From Aplidium turbinatum (lineage: Eukaryota > Chordata > Ascidiacea > Aplousobranchia > Polyclinidae), in the NCBI GenBank assembly GCA_918807975.1, contig OU964923.1, forward strand, positions 26,269,235 to 26,333,234: a DNA stretch of 64,000 nucleotides. The letters are read 5' to 3'. The notes below the pieces were generated by a model. It was not told the DNA's origin and did not search any database. It saw only the letters and a program-made list of their open reading frames with translations. Both the position numbers and the translations under genes were made by a program. Positions 52,444-62,590 of this stretch are shown piece after piece (the stretch's first letter is position 1; each line of letters starts with the position of its first letter).

Positions 52444-53503
52444 TAGAGCTCGACCGATATATCGGTCAGCCGATATATATCGGCCGATATCAGGTGTAGC
52501 CGATATATTGTATCGGCTATTTTTCGCCGATAAACATTGGCCAGCAAAAGCAAACTCAGAACCAGCCATACATGCCTTTAGAAGAAACACAAGTTGCTTA
52601 ATGTGCTTGCATAGCACGAACAATTGTTGCGAGATTATGATTTCCCACCCATTCTAGTGCGCGCATCTAGAAAATGTTAATACTGTATCCCTTAGCTTCC
52701 ATTCAAGCAGGAAAACTTTCAAGTTTTACTTTGCTTCAACGATTGATGACATTGAATCAGTGTAAGTTGTGTAACAAAGGTGAATTTTTCGCTAAGAATC
52801 GATGGGAGTAGGCTACCGGTGTACTTCAACACTAACCACGCGCAACTTATTTCAAGTCTTACGTCACAATGTCTGGCTTTGATCTCCGAGTGATATAGAT
52901 AAGGCAAGATTCGTTATTACAGTAAGAAAGAAAAGGCCCAGGGAAAATTAACTTTCATGACATGCAAAAATAAACTCAAAGAAAAAAATCCTAGTGAAAC
53001 TTTTGCACAGAAGAAAATAGTAGCGTCATTGTAGAAATTTTCCGACCCGTGCCCAGAGCATTGTGACATCAAGAAGCCACTTTGGTGGAAGTTAATCAGT
53101 TATGCGGCGTATTGCAGCTACACGGCGCTTTGACTCTCCAAGCACACCTCGTTGGTCTGATGAAAGCCTTCGCTGAAATTTTAAAAAGCCTTACAAACCG
53201 TAGCCATAGATCTTAAATGGCGAAGAATTCAGACCGGACACATTTGTCCGCCGTCAGCAAAAACGAATTTCGAGGCCTGCGTTGTTTCTTTTTTGTTTGG
53301 TGTTTTTTGTGATTAGTGTTAAGATTGATTTTTCCATTACAGCAACTAATGCATAAACTTTCTTGGACTGGTTTGTTGCTTAATAACTTTGTTGGTAACA
53401 AACTTTTCGTAGCTGATAATATCGGCCGATATATATCGGTATCGGCCTAAAAATTTCATAAATATCGGTATCGGCCTGAAAAAGTGATATCGGTCGAGCT
53501 CTA
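52444..53503. mobile_element. hAT-type element, TIR TAGAGCTCGACCGATAT
   Basis: TIRs TAGAGCTCGACCGATAT and ATATCGGTCGAGCTCTA with an exact 8-bp duplication GCTTAATC (52436-52443, 53504-53511). Subterminal GGCCGATATATATCGG palindromes repeat on both sides. Its interior holds a 5'-truncated CAGGCC-family fragment (about 52613-53278), the same family it is inserted into. Confidence 0.92.
52613..53278. mobile_element. truncated CAGGCC-family fragment inside the 52444 hAT
   Basis: Matches 18383-19164 from ACGAACAATTGTTGCGAG to GAATTTCGAGGCCTG, with small deletions. Only the right terminus is present. No clean flanking duplication, so capture by recombination is as likely as a fresh insertion. Confidence 0.75.
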
Positions 53504-53928
53504 GCTTAATCACTTTATCTTGATAATTCTTTGCCATTTCAGAACTATAGCTATGGTTTAGAAGGCTTTTTAAAATTTCAGCGAAGTCACTCTGAAAGGC
53601 TTTCATCAGACCAACGACGTGCGCTTGAAGAGTTAAAGCGCCGTGTAGCTGCTTAAGCTTATATTCTCGTAACAATTGTTTGTGTTATGCAATGACAATT
53701 TGTATCCCTCCTGTGTTATTTCTCGGCGGACAAATATGACCGATCTAGATGGTACTTCCCGCGGACATCACATACTGTGATGGCGGACATGTCCGCGGTG
53801 TCCGTCGTGAATTTTGAGGCCTGAAATACGATTTCCATGGTAGCCATTGTGCTTTTTGATAGTGAAGTGCAAAAACTGCAAGCATCATATTTTATTGATG
53901 ATGGAACCATAGCCTCGGTGGCTACACC

Positions 53929-54602
53929 GGATGCAACCTAGTTCGTACCCTGAACAGTTCGTACCCTCATTTTGTACCCTGAAAAGATCGAGAGAAAAAA
54001 TTAAAAAAAGCGGAAGTTGCTGATCGCAGTTTCCGCAAACATTTTAAAATTTTCCCCCTGAAAAGATTGAGAAAAAGAAGCACAAAGCCGAAGTCGCTGA
54101 TCGCAGTTTCCGTTAACCCTAACCCTCGCTGATCGCAGTTTCCGCAAACATTTTTCTGCACTTTCCACTAACCCTAACCATAGACTAATCTATGCTCTAA
54201 CCCTAACCCTCGCTGATCGCAGTTTCTGCAAACATTTTCCGCAGTTTCCGCTAACCTTTACCCTAAATCTAACCATAGAGTAATCTATGCTTTAACCCTA
54301 ACCCTCGCTGATCGCAGTTTCCGCAAACATTTTTCCGCAGTTTCCGCTTACCCTAACCATCGAGTAATCTAGGCTATGGTATGCTCTCTAACCCTAACCC
54401 TCGTTGATCGCAGTTCCGCAAATATTTTTCCGCTAACCCTAACCCTCGAGTTGTTTGCGGAAATTGCAATCAGCGATTTCGGCATTGTGCTATTAAACTG
54501 TGATCAGCGACTTCGGCTTTTTTAATTTTTTCTCTCGATCTTTTTAGGGTAGGCTACAAACTGAGGGTACGAACTGTTCAGGGTACGAACTAGGTTGCAC
54601 CC
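53929..54602. mobile_element. foldback element with telomere-like CCCTAA motifs
   Basis: Inverted ends: GATGCAACCTAGTTCGTACC and GGTACGAACTAGGTTGCACC. Flanks GGCTACACC and GGCTATACC (53920-53928, 54603-54611) fit an 8-9 bp duplication with one change. Inside, the CGCTGATCGCAGTTTCCGC unit is repeated at least five times, joined by TAACCCTAACCCT stretches (54115-54450). Confidence 0.82.
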
Positions 54603-56040
54603 GGCTATACCTACCATACACAAATACAACCACTTCTTATTTTCTGACTTTTGTTGTTTAGAAGAAAATCAAGTTACCGGTATGTATCCTATGTCTTTCA
54701 TGCTACATGTTTTTCCTTAAATTGCCTTATTGCACTTTTTATTTCCTGTTGAAAGTTCTTCAAATGAGAAAGCTCAGAGATCAGGATCTGAAAGAATTTA
54801 TGCTAAATTTTCATCACAAAATACACCACCTTGCCCAAATTTCCTTTCTCATTGACAATTCACGGTTAGCCTATTCATTCACTGTAGTTCATAAAAAAAT
54901 CGATCAAACCTGAACTTTCAGTTAACAAATTTACAAAAACTGCTTTCAGTCAAGGCAAGCCAAGCCTTTCTTCTTTGATTGTCATATGGTGTTGCCAAAC
55001 TATTTTTTTACAAAACAAGTCTATGGAGCAGTGGTTCTCAAACTTTTTCAAAAAAATTTGATGAACGGTCCCCTTGCGATTTTTTCAACGACTCACGGTC
55101 CATCAAAAACTTAAGGAAAATTATCACAAAAATTGTAAATAATAATTTATTTGTTACATGCAACTAAAAATACACACGTCAATAAAATGGGTGCACCTGC
55201 TCAGTGGCGTAGCAACGCAATGTACCGCACTTGGATTTTTCCACGAAATGCCCCCCCCCCCCCCCCCTTAACACCGTGGTAAATATGGACTAAAATTCCA
55301 CACAATAGAAGAATGAAATTAGTGTTTGTTTAATTTTATTGAAAGTTCAAAATAAAACCACGTCTTACTCAGAAAGCTTAAGGATTTTTTCTCTTTGTCT
55401 CCTTCTTTAATTACTCTAATCGCTGGCTTGAATGGCCCTTCTTTATTCTGAAACCTTTCGAGTCCTAATTTGATCGTCTCAACTCTTATGTTATGGTATG
55501 AGTTAATATTTCTGGCCAAGTAGCTACATTACATCGTTATAAGAATAATAGATATCATCTGTTTTATCTTTATCTGAAAGTGCTTCATTCACAGGCTGAT
55601 TTCTTTCAATGATCACTTCGTTATTGTTTTGCTCGAGGTACACTTCTTCTTCCGTCTCAACTTGAGGTAGCGATTTACTGCGGATGCTAACCTCTTCTGT
55701 TTCTTTAGCAGAGGCAATTTTTACGAACTTCAAAATGGCTCATTCATTCTTTTTTAGTTCATCTTCTCTGTCTTTCTTTTTCTTTCTAAAAAGCTTCACT
55801 TTGTTTTACTCTCAGAGTCTCAGTCTCTTCGTAGGAAAAATTAAGTTAAAAATTTGTAACTTAAGTCTTGTTCTGGAATCTGCAGCACGATAGTTAAAAA
55901 ACGATAACCATAAATGCAAATTTGCTGTGTGATCTAGCCTATTTTAGACCAGAAACTTTAAACCTTTCACAAACCTAACCCATCTTCACACATGAAGATG
56001 GAGGAATCGCGTCTATTTAGGCTACTACAGACAGATGGTA
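54603..56040. other. repeat-edge region without a recognised gene
   Basis: Contains one-sided hAT ends: CAGTGGTTCTCAAACTTTTT at 55030 and CAGTGGCGTAGCAACGC at 55203. A C run follows at about 55251-55267. A charged minus-strand open frame (55733-55524, SKSLPQVETEEEVYLEQ) has no Met start or known domain; it may be the N-terminal part of a decayed hAT transposase. Confidence 0.45.
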
Positions 56041-56045
56041 AAGGT

Positions 56046-56640
56046 AGGCTTGCCATATGTCCTTGTTTAGCCGGGACAGTGCCGATTTTAAGGCCTTGTC
56101 CCGCCCGGTTAACCAGTTTGTGCCGGTATTTTCAATTTGGGATTTGCAAAAAAAGTCTTGAGTTGGCCATTTTGGCAATTTATTCTCAAGTGGGTGTGCG
56201 GAAAATATCAACAAAACGTTTCAGAAGCAAATGATCAACATCGACTTCCTTTTCGATGAGCACGTTTTGGTAAAGAACTACATGTCTGAGAGTGAGAGGA
56301 AAGAATCATGGCAAAATGCAACGACATCTCTTGAACAAAAGTGGATCCAATTGTTCCAAACTGTTAACAAAAACATAACCATTCCAAACTTGTAAAAACT
56401 TGTCCAGTTCGTGCTTTGTTTGCCTGGGACAACAGCACCAGTTGAGCGAATTGTTTCAATTATAAACAATATGTGGTCCGATGACAGAGACCAAATGGTA
56501 GAACAGAATGTCAAAGCTCTCCTGACTTGCAAAACTAATGTTGATTTAACTTGTAGTGAATTTTATGAAAAGATAAAATCGAACACTGTAGTTTTGAAAA
56601 AGGTGCTTAGCACAGAAAAATATTACTAGGCCTGATTCAT
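56046..56640 (+). mobile_element. hAT relic with C-terminal dimerisation region
   Basis: Begins with a hAT-like end (AGGCTTGCCATATGTCC). From 56231 the plus strand encodes INIDFLFDEHVLVKNYMSES, then, after one stop, VLCLPGTTAPVERIVSIIN and MWSDDRDQMVEQNVKALL ending CSEFYEKIKSN. This is the conserved C-terminal hAT dimerisation region. The bulk of the transposase and the right TIR are missing. Confidence 0.82.
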
Positions 56641-56704
56641 TTGTTCTAATGCTCATAAATATTATTAAGTTCTTTTGTTTTCGTTGGTGAAATAGGCCTA
56701 CATG

Positions 56705-57200
56705 CAGGGCCGGATTAACTATTAGGCTAATAAGGCTATAGCCTTAGGCCCTGAAAAAATTCGGCCCTCAATTTTTTAAGGTTAAATTTTTGTAAGGCTG
56801 ATAGTGATACATATCTAGTACCAGTAGCCTACAGTTTTTGCTTAAAAACGAATGACTGAGTTGAGTCAATACATATGAAGATTGAAGAGCTGATTTCCAA
56901 AACCACGTAGGCGCCACTTTTACCGAAATTGAGTTTAAAGCAGGGATTTTAAACCTGGGGATCGCGAGTCGTTTTTTGGAGGGTTGCGAGGCGCTTGAAA
57001 TTCCAGTGTATTGTTTTCAATTCTTTTTTGCCAGAATGGATTGAAAACTGTGTCGTTTTCGCAATCGACCATTCCTTTACTTGAGGTCATTATATCGTTT
57101 AAGCTTTCAGACGTTGCAAGGCTTTAGGCTATATAGGAAAGCATTCGATATTTTTCACCAAGTTCTTGTAGGTACGTTGCTTTGTGCAGACTGAAGTTAT
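56705..57200. mobile_element. two one-sided hAT ends
   Basis: CAGGGCCGGATTAACTATTA at about 56705 and CAGGGATTTTAAACCTGGGG at about 56941 both look like hAT termini. Opposite ends were not found. Boundaries on the right are nominal. Confidence 0.45.
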
Positions 57201-57224
57201 CCAGTAGGCTAACCACTAGAGATG

Positions 57225-57345
57225 TAAAAAAACGTTTTTTTTTGTTTTTAAAAAAAACGAGCTCGTTTTTTTTGTTTTTTATCGTTTTTTTTGTTTTTTA
57301 TTCGTTTTTTTTGTTTTTTTTTTGTTTTTTTTACCTATTTTTTTA
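57225..57345. repeat. T-rich low-complexity tract (TTTTTTGTTTTT units)
   Basis: About 120 bp of T runs separated by G, ATCG or ATTCG, with AAAAAACGAGCTCGTTTTTT forming a local palindrome. Typical of a decayed repeat boundary. Confidence 0.8.
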
Positions 57346-58109
57346 TTAAATGTCACAATATGCAGCAATTAGGGTAAACTCATTGCAATAGCGTGTCTTT
57401 CAACAAAAAAATAGTCTCATAACTCGTATAACATCTTTCAAATGAGACAATATGTCTCTCAAGTCTCAACACACGAGCCATAAAGGTTTCTCATCGTCTC
57501 AAATAGTAACACAGTGTCCTATGGTTGGCACATCTCAAGTATTGTCTGTAATTTGGTTCAGCCAGTTGTTAAATGCAGTACCACACTCGTGTACAGTTTC
57601 GAAGCCACCTGGGATTTTGGTTAATGGGCATGTTACGTTAGGACCAGGTGGTCAGGGTCCTGTTTCTCTACTTCACAAAGGCACTTTTCACCAGCACACC
57701 ACACCATTACCAGTACAACGTCAAGAGATTGTTCCAGTTGATGTGCATTTGGTGCAAACGTGATGAAAATCACACAAGCGGTTCTCGAGTTATAAGTGAA
57801 ATAACCTTAGCCACTAAGTGGCTTTATAGATAAGGAGCAATAGAAAAACGGCCATATCTCAAGAACCGCTCAACATATTTACATAAGTTTTAGCTCTACC
57901 CCCATGTTTTATGGGGTGGGCTATCTGTTTATGAATATTAAAACAAGTTTTGGCTACTACTTTTTGAGCTAAAAAGAAATTAACCTCTTGTCGTTACGCA
58001 CCAATAAAACCATGGTGCGTAAATTAAAAAAAAAAAAATTGGGTAGAAGAAAGATTGATGACAAGTTTGGCAAAAGCAGTGTAGTGCTAAAGTCCCAACT
58101 TTTAGCCCA

Positions 58110-61100
58110 AATCACATTTAAATGTAGTGAAATCTTCACCTTCCGAACTCGTATATTTTTTTTTTCTCGTACTGTATTTTACATTTCGTATTCCGACATT
58201 GATCGATATCATAAACCGACTAACTTAGGCTACGTCTACGTAAGTATATCCATTATCCTCGCCAGTCTTAATTCTCTTTTTAAGCTGCATATTTTAATCA
58301 GGTCATTTTAACACAATTCATTTGATTCTATATCACTGCTTGACGGAATTTTGCCCTGAGTTACCTCTCATCAACTAAAGTACCGTAATTTAATTTAGTT
58401 CTTAGTTTCAAATTAAAATTATTACTTAGTCAATTTCCAAAATCCTTGCTAAATTAAATATTTTATAACGCAATAATAGTGTTTTGTTTATTTTCTAAAG
58501 TGTTTCTTACACCACTTAAACCAGACTTGTTATTTGTTCTTTTTCGGTGCTTGTTGGTCACCGTCCTATTTCGTCACACATAAGTGAATTCTTTGATTAT
58601 CCTGACTACAAGTTATAAATGCAGGTGTTGGTGATTTTGCTTTTAATCTGTTTTGTTGCAAAGTCATTTTGTAATCTTTCGTGTCCTGCGTTATTGGTTT
58701 TGTATTCATCTGTTGGTCATACTTTGTTTGTGGCAATGTCTGCGGATTGTAAAAATTTTTATTCAAAAAACTCCTTCTCTTTAACTAACAATATTAATAG
58801 GAACCAGCTATCGATTTTACATGTAAACATGAGAAGCCTAGTTGGCAACTTTGAAAAATTAGAATCACTGCTTGTCGAAATGCAAGAAGCACCGGACCTT
58901 ATTGCTGTGTCAGAAACCTGGCTGAATGAAAATCGATTGCATTTTGTTAGCTTGCAAGGCTATAATTTTGTCCACTTTAATAACAAACAAACTGATGCTA
59001 AAATACAAGCAGGTGGTGTCGGGCTATACGTAAGCAGTTCAATAAAGTATAATCAAATTAATAATTTAAGTCTAAACTTACAGGAATGTGAAGATCTCTG
59101 GGTGGATATTACTTTATCAAACAATAGACAGTGCACAGTTGGTGTAGTATACAGGCATCCCAAAAATAAGTTAATTGAGTTTCAAACCAAATTCTGTGAG
59201 CGCATTGATTCGTTAAATAATTTCAAAAAACAATATTACATTTGTGGTGATTTTAATATTGATATGTTAGCAAAGACAAAAAATTCTGCTGTAAAAAATT
59301 ACTGTGATGCGTTTCTCTCTTTAGGCTGCAATCAATTAGTACAATCCCCAACCCGTGTAACTTCCACAACTTCAACTTTAATCGATCATGTATACAGCAA
59401 CGACCAATCAAATAAAATTCAATGCCATGTTCTTATTCACGATGTTTCTGACCACTTTCCTATTGTAGTTGTGATAAACTCTGTAAAACCAAAACAAGAA
59501 AAATATACACAAAAAGTAAGGAACATGAAAAACTTTGTTGCTGATGAATTCGTTTGTGATCTGGAAAATAGCTTGACCAACCAATACACAGAAAGGAATG
59601 ATTCAGTTCATAGCAAGTTTAATCATTTCATCGACACTTTTAATGACAGTTTAAACAAGCATGCACCTTTACGATTGTTGTCTCGAAGAGAAAGAAAACT
59701 CAAGACCAAACCATGGCTAACAAAAGGAATTTTGAACTCCATCAAAACTAAAAACAGACTATATCACTTAAAAATAAAAGACCCAACAAACACTTCTGCA
59801 CAAGCAACATACAAAAAGTACAGAAATGTACTTACTCATACCAAAGAGCAAGCAAAAAAAATGCATTACAGTTTTCTTATTACGCAAAGCAAGCACAACA
59901 CTGGAAAAATATGGAAAACCATAAATGACATCATCAAGTACAAACATAAGCACACAGCTCACATACCAGAAGAAATAATTAGCACTGACAATGAAAAAAT
60001 ATCTGACCCTGCACAAATAAGTAACTGTTTTAATGATTATTTCACAGAAATTGGTCCTTCTATGGCATCTAAAATCCCTCTACCGTCTCCTGGCTCATTA
60101 TTGAAATTGCAAAGTGTCCCATTCTCCTTTTTCCTAAAACCTGTCAATCAAGAAGAAGTATTAAAACATCTTAATAATCTTTCTGTCTCTAAAAGTACGG
60201 GACATGATGGAATACCTATAAGATTTGTCAAACTATCCTCACCAATAATCGCCCCTTTCCTCACCAACTTATTCAATGAGTGTATCGATAAAGGTGTATA
60301 TCCTGATGTACTAAAGGTCGCTCAAGTTACCCCAATCTTCAAAAGTGGCTCCAGGAAAAATTGTTCCAACTATAGGCCCATATCACTATTGTCCCCCTTC
60401 ACCAAAATATTCGAAAAATGCCTGTATGAACAAATGTACAATTATCTAACAAAAAAAGACCTGATCACACCACATCAGTATGGATTTAGACCACAATATT
60501 CCACTTCGTTAGCTGTGTCAAACGTTTGTGATAACATCTTAACTAACCTAGATAATAAAGATACAACTTGCTCTGTATTTCTTGATTTAGCTAAAGCCTT
60601 CGACACAGTTGATCACACTATTCTCATACAGAAACTGCAAACATACGGTTTTCGGGGCCTTCCATTACAATTGTTAAAAAGCTATATCAGCAATCGTCTA
60701 CAGCACACGGTCGTCAATGGAATCTCTTCAAACTCAAGACAGGTTACCTGCGGTGTGCCCCAAGGATCGACATTGGGACCCCTTCTTTTCTTACTCTATA
60801 TAAATGACTTACCAAATTCAACAAACATGAATGTTAAACTATTTGCTGACGACACCAATCTTACGATGAGCGACAAATGTGAAATAAATTTGCAGAACAA
60901 TGTGAATGCCGAAATGCAAAAAGTTTACAACTGGTTGAAGCTTAATAGATTATCATTAAATTTCTCAAAAACTGAATACATGCTAATAACAAATAAAAAA
61001 CACATAAAAAATTTTAACATTAACATTGGTAACACAAGCATTCAACAAAAAGATCAAATAAAATACCTTGGCGTTTACATAGATAACAAATTAACATGGA

Positions 61101-62039
61101 AATATCACATAGATAAAATTTGCGGAAAAGTAGCAAAAGGTTCATGGGCGTTGCTTAAACTCAGAAATTATGTCAACACAGACACTTTAAAAGATGTGTA
61201 TCACGCTTTGATTTACTGTCATTTGCAATACTGTATTTCAAGCTGGGGAAAGGCCTGTGACAGTGCACTGGATCCATTAATAAAATTACAAAAAAAGGTT
61301 ATAAGAATAATTACGAAACAAAATTACTATGCTCACACTAATTTTTTATTTTTCAAAATGAACATCTTGAAACTAAAAGACATACATAACATTGAAATAA
61401 AAAAACATATGTACAAAGTTCATATGAATGAGTATCCGTCTACGTATTGTGATTTATTTACAAATGCTTCCTCTATTCATCAGCATAACACAAGATATCA
61501 AACAGGCAACAATTATTTTATAAACAGATCAAACACAGAATTTGGCAAGAAATCCATGCAGGTATTGGGACCAATGCTCTGGTCAGAGGTTCCAAGTAGG
61601 CTAAAAAACTTATCATTTCATTGTTTCAAAAAAGAGATCAAAACGTTAATTTTACAAAGCTACAGTGCATCGTAAGTGATATGTTATGGAAACCAACTTG
61701 TCAGTTGCTTCGGAAACTTTATTATTCTCTGCTTGCTTCATGGAATTTTGTGTTTTGGCCTACGTTATCATCAATATGTTTTTTTTTTGTGCGTATGCTG
61801 TTGTTGAAGCGCGGGAACGTTTCAATTATTATTTTTCTCTTGTAAGCTTATTTTAAATGGCAAAATCGTAATTTCCGTAGGGTGGCAATTGACTAGTAGA
61901 CCGTATGGTCGTCTCGTTGTCTCCCTGTCGGTATGGGAACTTGTGTAACTTTTGTACTGTGTATATTGCATATTTCAAACATGTACCTATGTTCCTGTTA
62001 CTGACAAATAAAACATTGATTGATTGATTGATTGATTGA
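58110..62039 (+). mobile_element. LINE retrotransposon, CR1/L2/Jockey-like, ORF whole
   Basis: Extends from about 58.1 kb (5' edge estimated from where the foldback arm stops) through a 1018-codon ORF, a 360-bp 3' UTR and AATAAA to a terminal (TTGA)n tract at 62016-62039. No ORF1 is apparent in the roughly 0.5 kb before the ORF, so this may be a one-ORF lineage or a 5'-truncated copy. Confidence 0.85.
58619..61675 (+). CDS. LINE endonuclease/reverse transcriptase
   Basis: 1018 residues without interruption. An apurinic-like endonuclease (about 65-290) has LHVNMRSL, AVSETWL (catalytic Glu), GGVGLYV, YRHPKN, CGDFNIDM and VSDHFPIVV. The RT (about 530-800) has FKSGSRKNCSNYRPISLLS, YGFRPQYSTS, VFLDLAKAFDTVDH, TCGVPQGSTLGPLLFLLYIN and LFADDTNL (catalytic Asp pair), then LNRLSLNFSKT and YLGVYIDNKLTW. 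The C-terminal part ends in the PMLWSEVPSRLKNLSF segment common in CR1/L2/Jockey-group LINEs. Met40 (58736, MSADCKNF) is a credible alternative start, since the first 39 residues are hydrophobic and unlike the family. It nicks target DNA and primes cDNA synthesis in the family. Confidence 0.95.
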   Translation: MQVLVILLLICFVAKSFCNLSCPALLVLYSSVGHTLFVAMSADCKNFYSKNSFSLTNNINRNQLSILHVNMRSLVGNFEKLESLLVEMQEAPDLIAVSETWLNENRLHFVSLQGYNFVHFNNKQTDAKIQAGGVGLYVSSSIKYNQINNLSLNLQECEDLWVDITLSNNRQCTVGVVYRHPKNKLIEFQTKFCERIDSLNNFKKQYYICGDFNIDMLAKTKNSAVKNYCDAFLSLGCNQLVQSPTRVTSTTSTLIDHVYSNDQSNKIQCHVLIHDVSDHFPIVVVINSVKPKQEKYTQKVRNMKNFVADEFVCDLENSLTNQYTERNDSVHSKFNHFIDTFNDSLNKHAPLRLLSRRERKLKTKPWLTKGILNSIKTKNRLYHLKIKDPTNTSAQATYKKYRNVLTHTKEQAKKMHYSFLITQSKHNTGKIWKTINDIIKYKHKHTAHIPEEIISTDNEKISDPAQISNCFNDYFTEIGPSMASKIPLPSPGSLLKLQSVPFSFFLKPVNQEEVLKHLNNLSVSKSTGHDGIPIRFVKLSSPIIAPFLTNLFNECIDKGVYPDVLKVAQVTPIFKSGSRKNCSNYRPISLLSPFTKIFEKCLYEQMYNYLTKKDLITPHQYGFRPQYSTSLAVSNVCDNILTNLDNKDTTCSVFLDLAKAFDTVDHTILIQKLQTYGFRGLPLQLLKSYISNRLQHTVVNGISSNSRQVTCGVPQGSTLGPLLFLLYINDLPNSTNMNVKLFADDTNLTMSDKCEINLQNNVNAEMQKVYNWLKLNRLSLNFSKTEYMLITNKKHIKNFNINIGNTSIQQKDQIKYLGVYIDNKLTWKYHIDKICGKVAKGSWALLKLRNYVNTDTLKDVYHALIYCHLQYCISSWGKACDSALDPLIKLQKKVIRIITKQNYYAHTNFLFFKMNILKLKDIHNIEIKKHMYKVHMNEYPSTYCDLFTNASSIHQHNTRYQTGNNYFINRSNTEFGKKSMQVLGPMLWSEVPSRLKNLSFHCFKKEIKTLILQSYSAS

Positions 62040-62356
62040 AAGATGGAAACGTTTTGATGTTTTTTTATTTTCCCTGAAGAGATTCAATAATCCTTTGTGA
62101 CGTCATAGTCATGTTTGTTTTCCCTTAATCACACCATTGTGCTGTCATAGACATGTTTAAAAGAAGTATGGTTATTGGTTGCACTTAATCCATCCAATTT
62201 GAACTAGTTTGCAGAACTTTGATAGCACTTTTTTTGTTTTTGCCTAACTTTTCGTCAATCTTTCCTCTGCCCAATAAAAAAAATTAAAGTTTGCATCATG
62301 GTTTTATTGGTGCGTAACGACAAGAGGTCAATTTCTTTTTATCTCAAAAAACAGTA

Positions 62357-62590
62357 GGCCTAGTTCTCAAATAAAATAAGTTTTCATCTTTGATGTTTGT
62401 TTTGTATCTTTATCCTGCATTGTGGGAATTATGGGTAAAACTTTATTCTTGTCAGGAAAAGCATTATAAAGCATTTATTCACTATGTGAACACTGAGCAC
62501 TGAGCAGTGCTGAAAAACTCCACTTTAAAGGAAAAATTTCTTCATTCAAGGTTGGTAGAATGGTAGTTATACTAGCAATAGTCAACATGG
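62357..62590. other. short unassigned stretch
   Basis: No feature recognised between the foldback arm and the next element. Confidence 0.3.

Larger units (their letters stand above)
50097..53823. mobile_element. outer CAGGCC-family element hosting a nest of insertions
   Basis: Left end CAGGCCTTGAAATTTG, right end GAATTTTGAGGCCTG, direct repeat AAATA on both sides (50092-50096, 53824-53828). After removing nested elements (50137-52351 and 52444-53503) the remainder matches 18237-19164 in inverted orientation. That shows the order of insertion: this one first, the others later. Confidence 0.85.
57960..62356. mobile_element. foldback element split by the LINE
   Basis: AAAAAGAAATTAACCTCTTG, CGTTACGCACCAATAAAACC and AAGATTGATGA (left arm, 57970-58056) recur inverted at the right arm (62200-62356, GGTTTTATTGGTGCGTAACG). 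The LINE lies between the arms, so the original element was a short inverted repeat of perhaps 0.6 kb before insertion. Outer limits are approximate. Confidence 0.7.

Noticed and set aside
53929-54602. True chromosome end
   Set aside because: The CCCTAA motifs are short, interrupted, and lie inside a TIR-bounded repeat with unique DNA on both sides.
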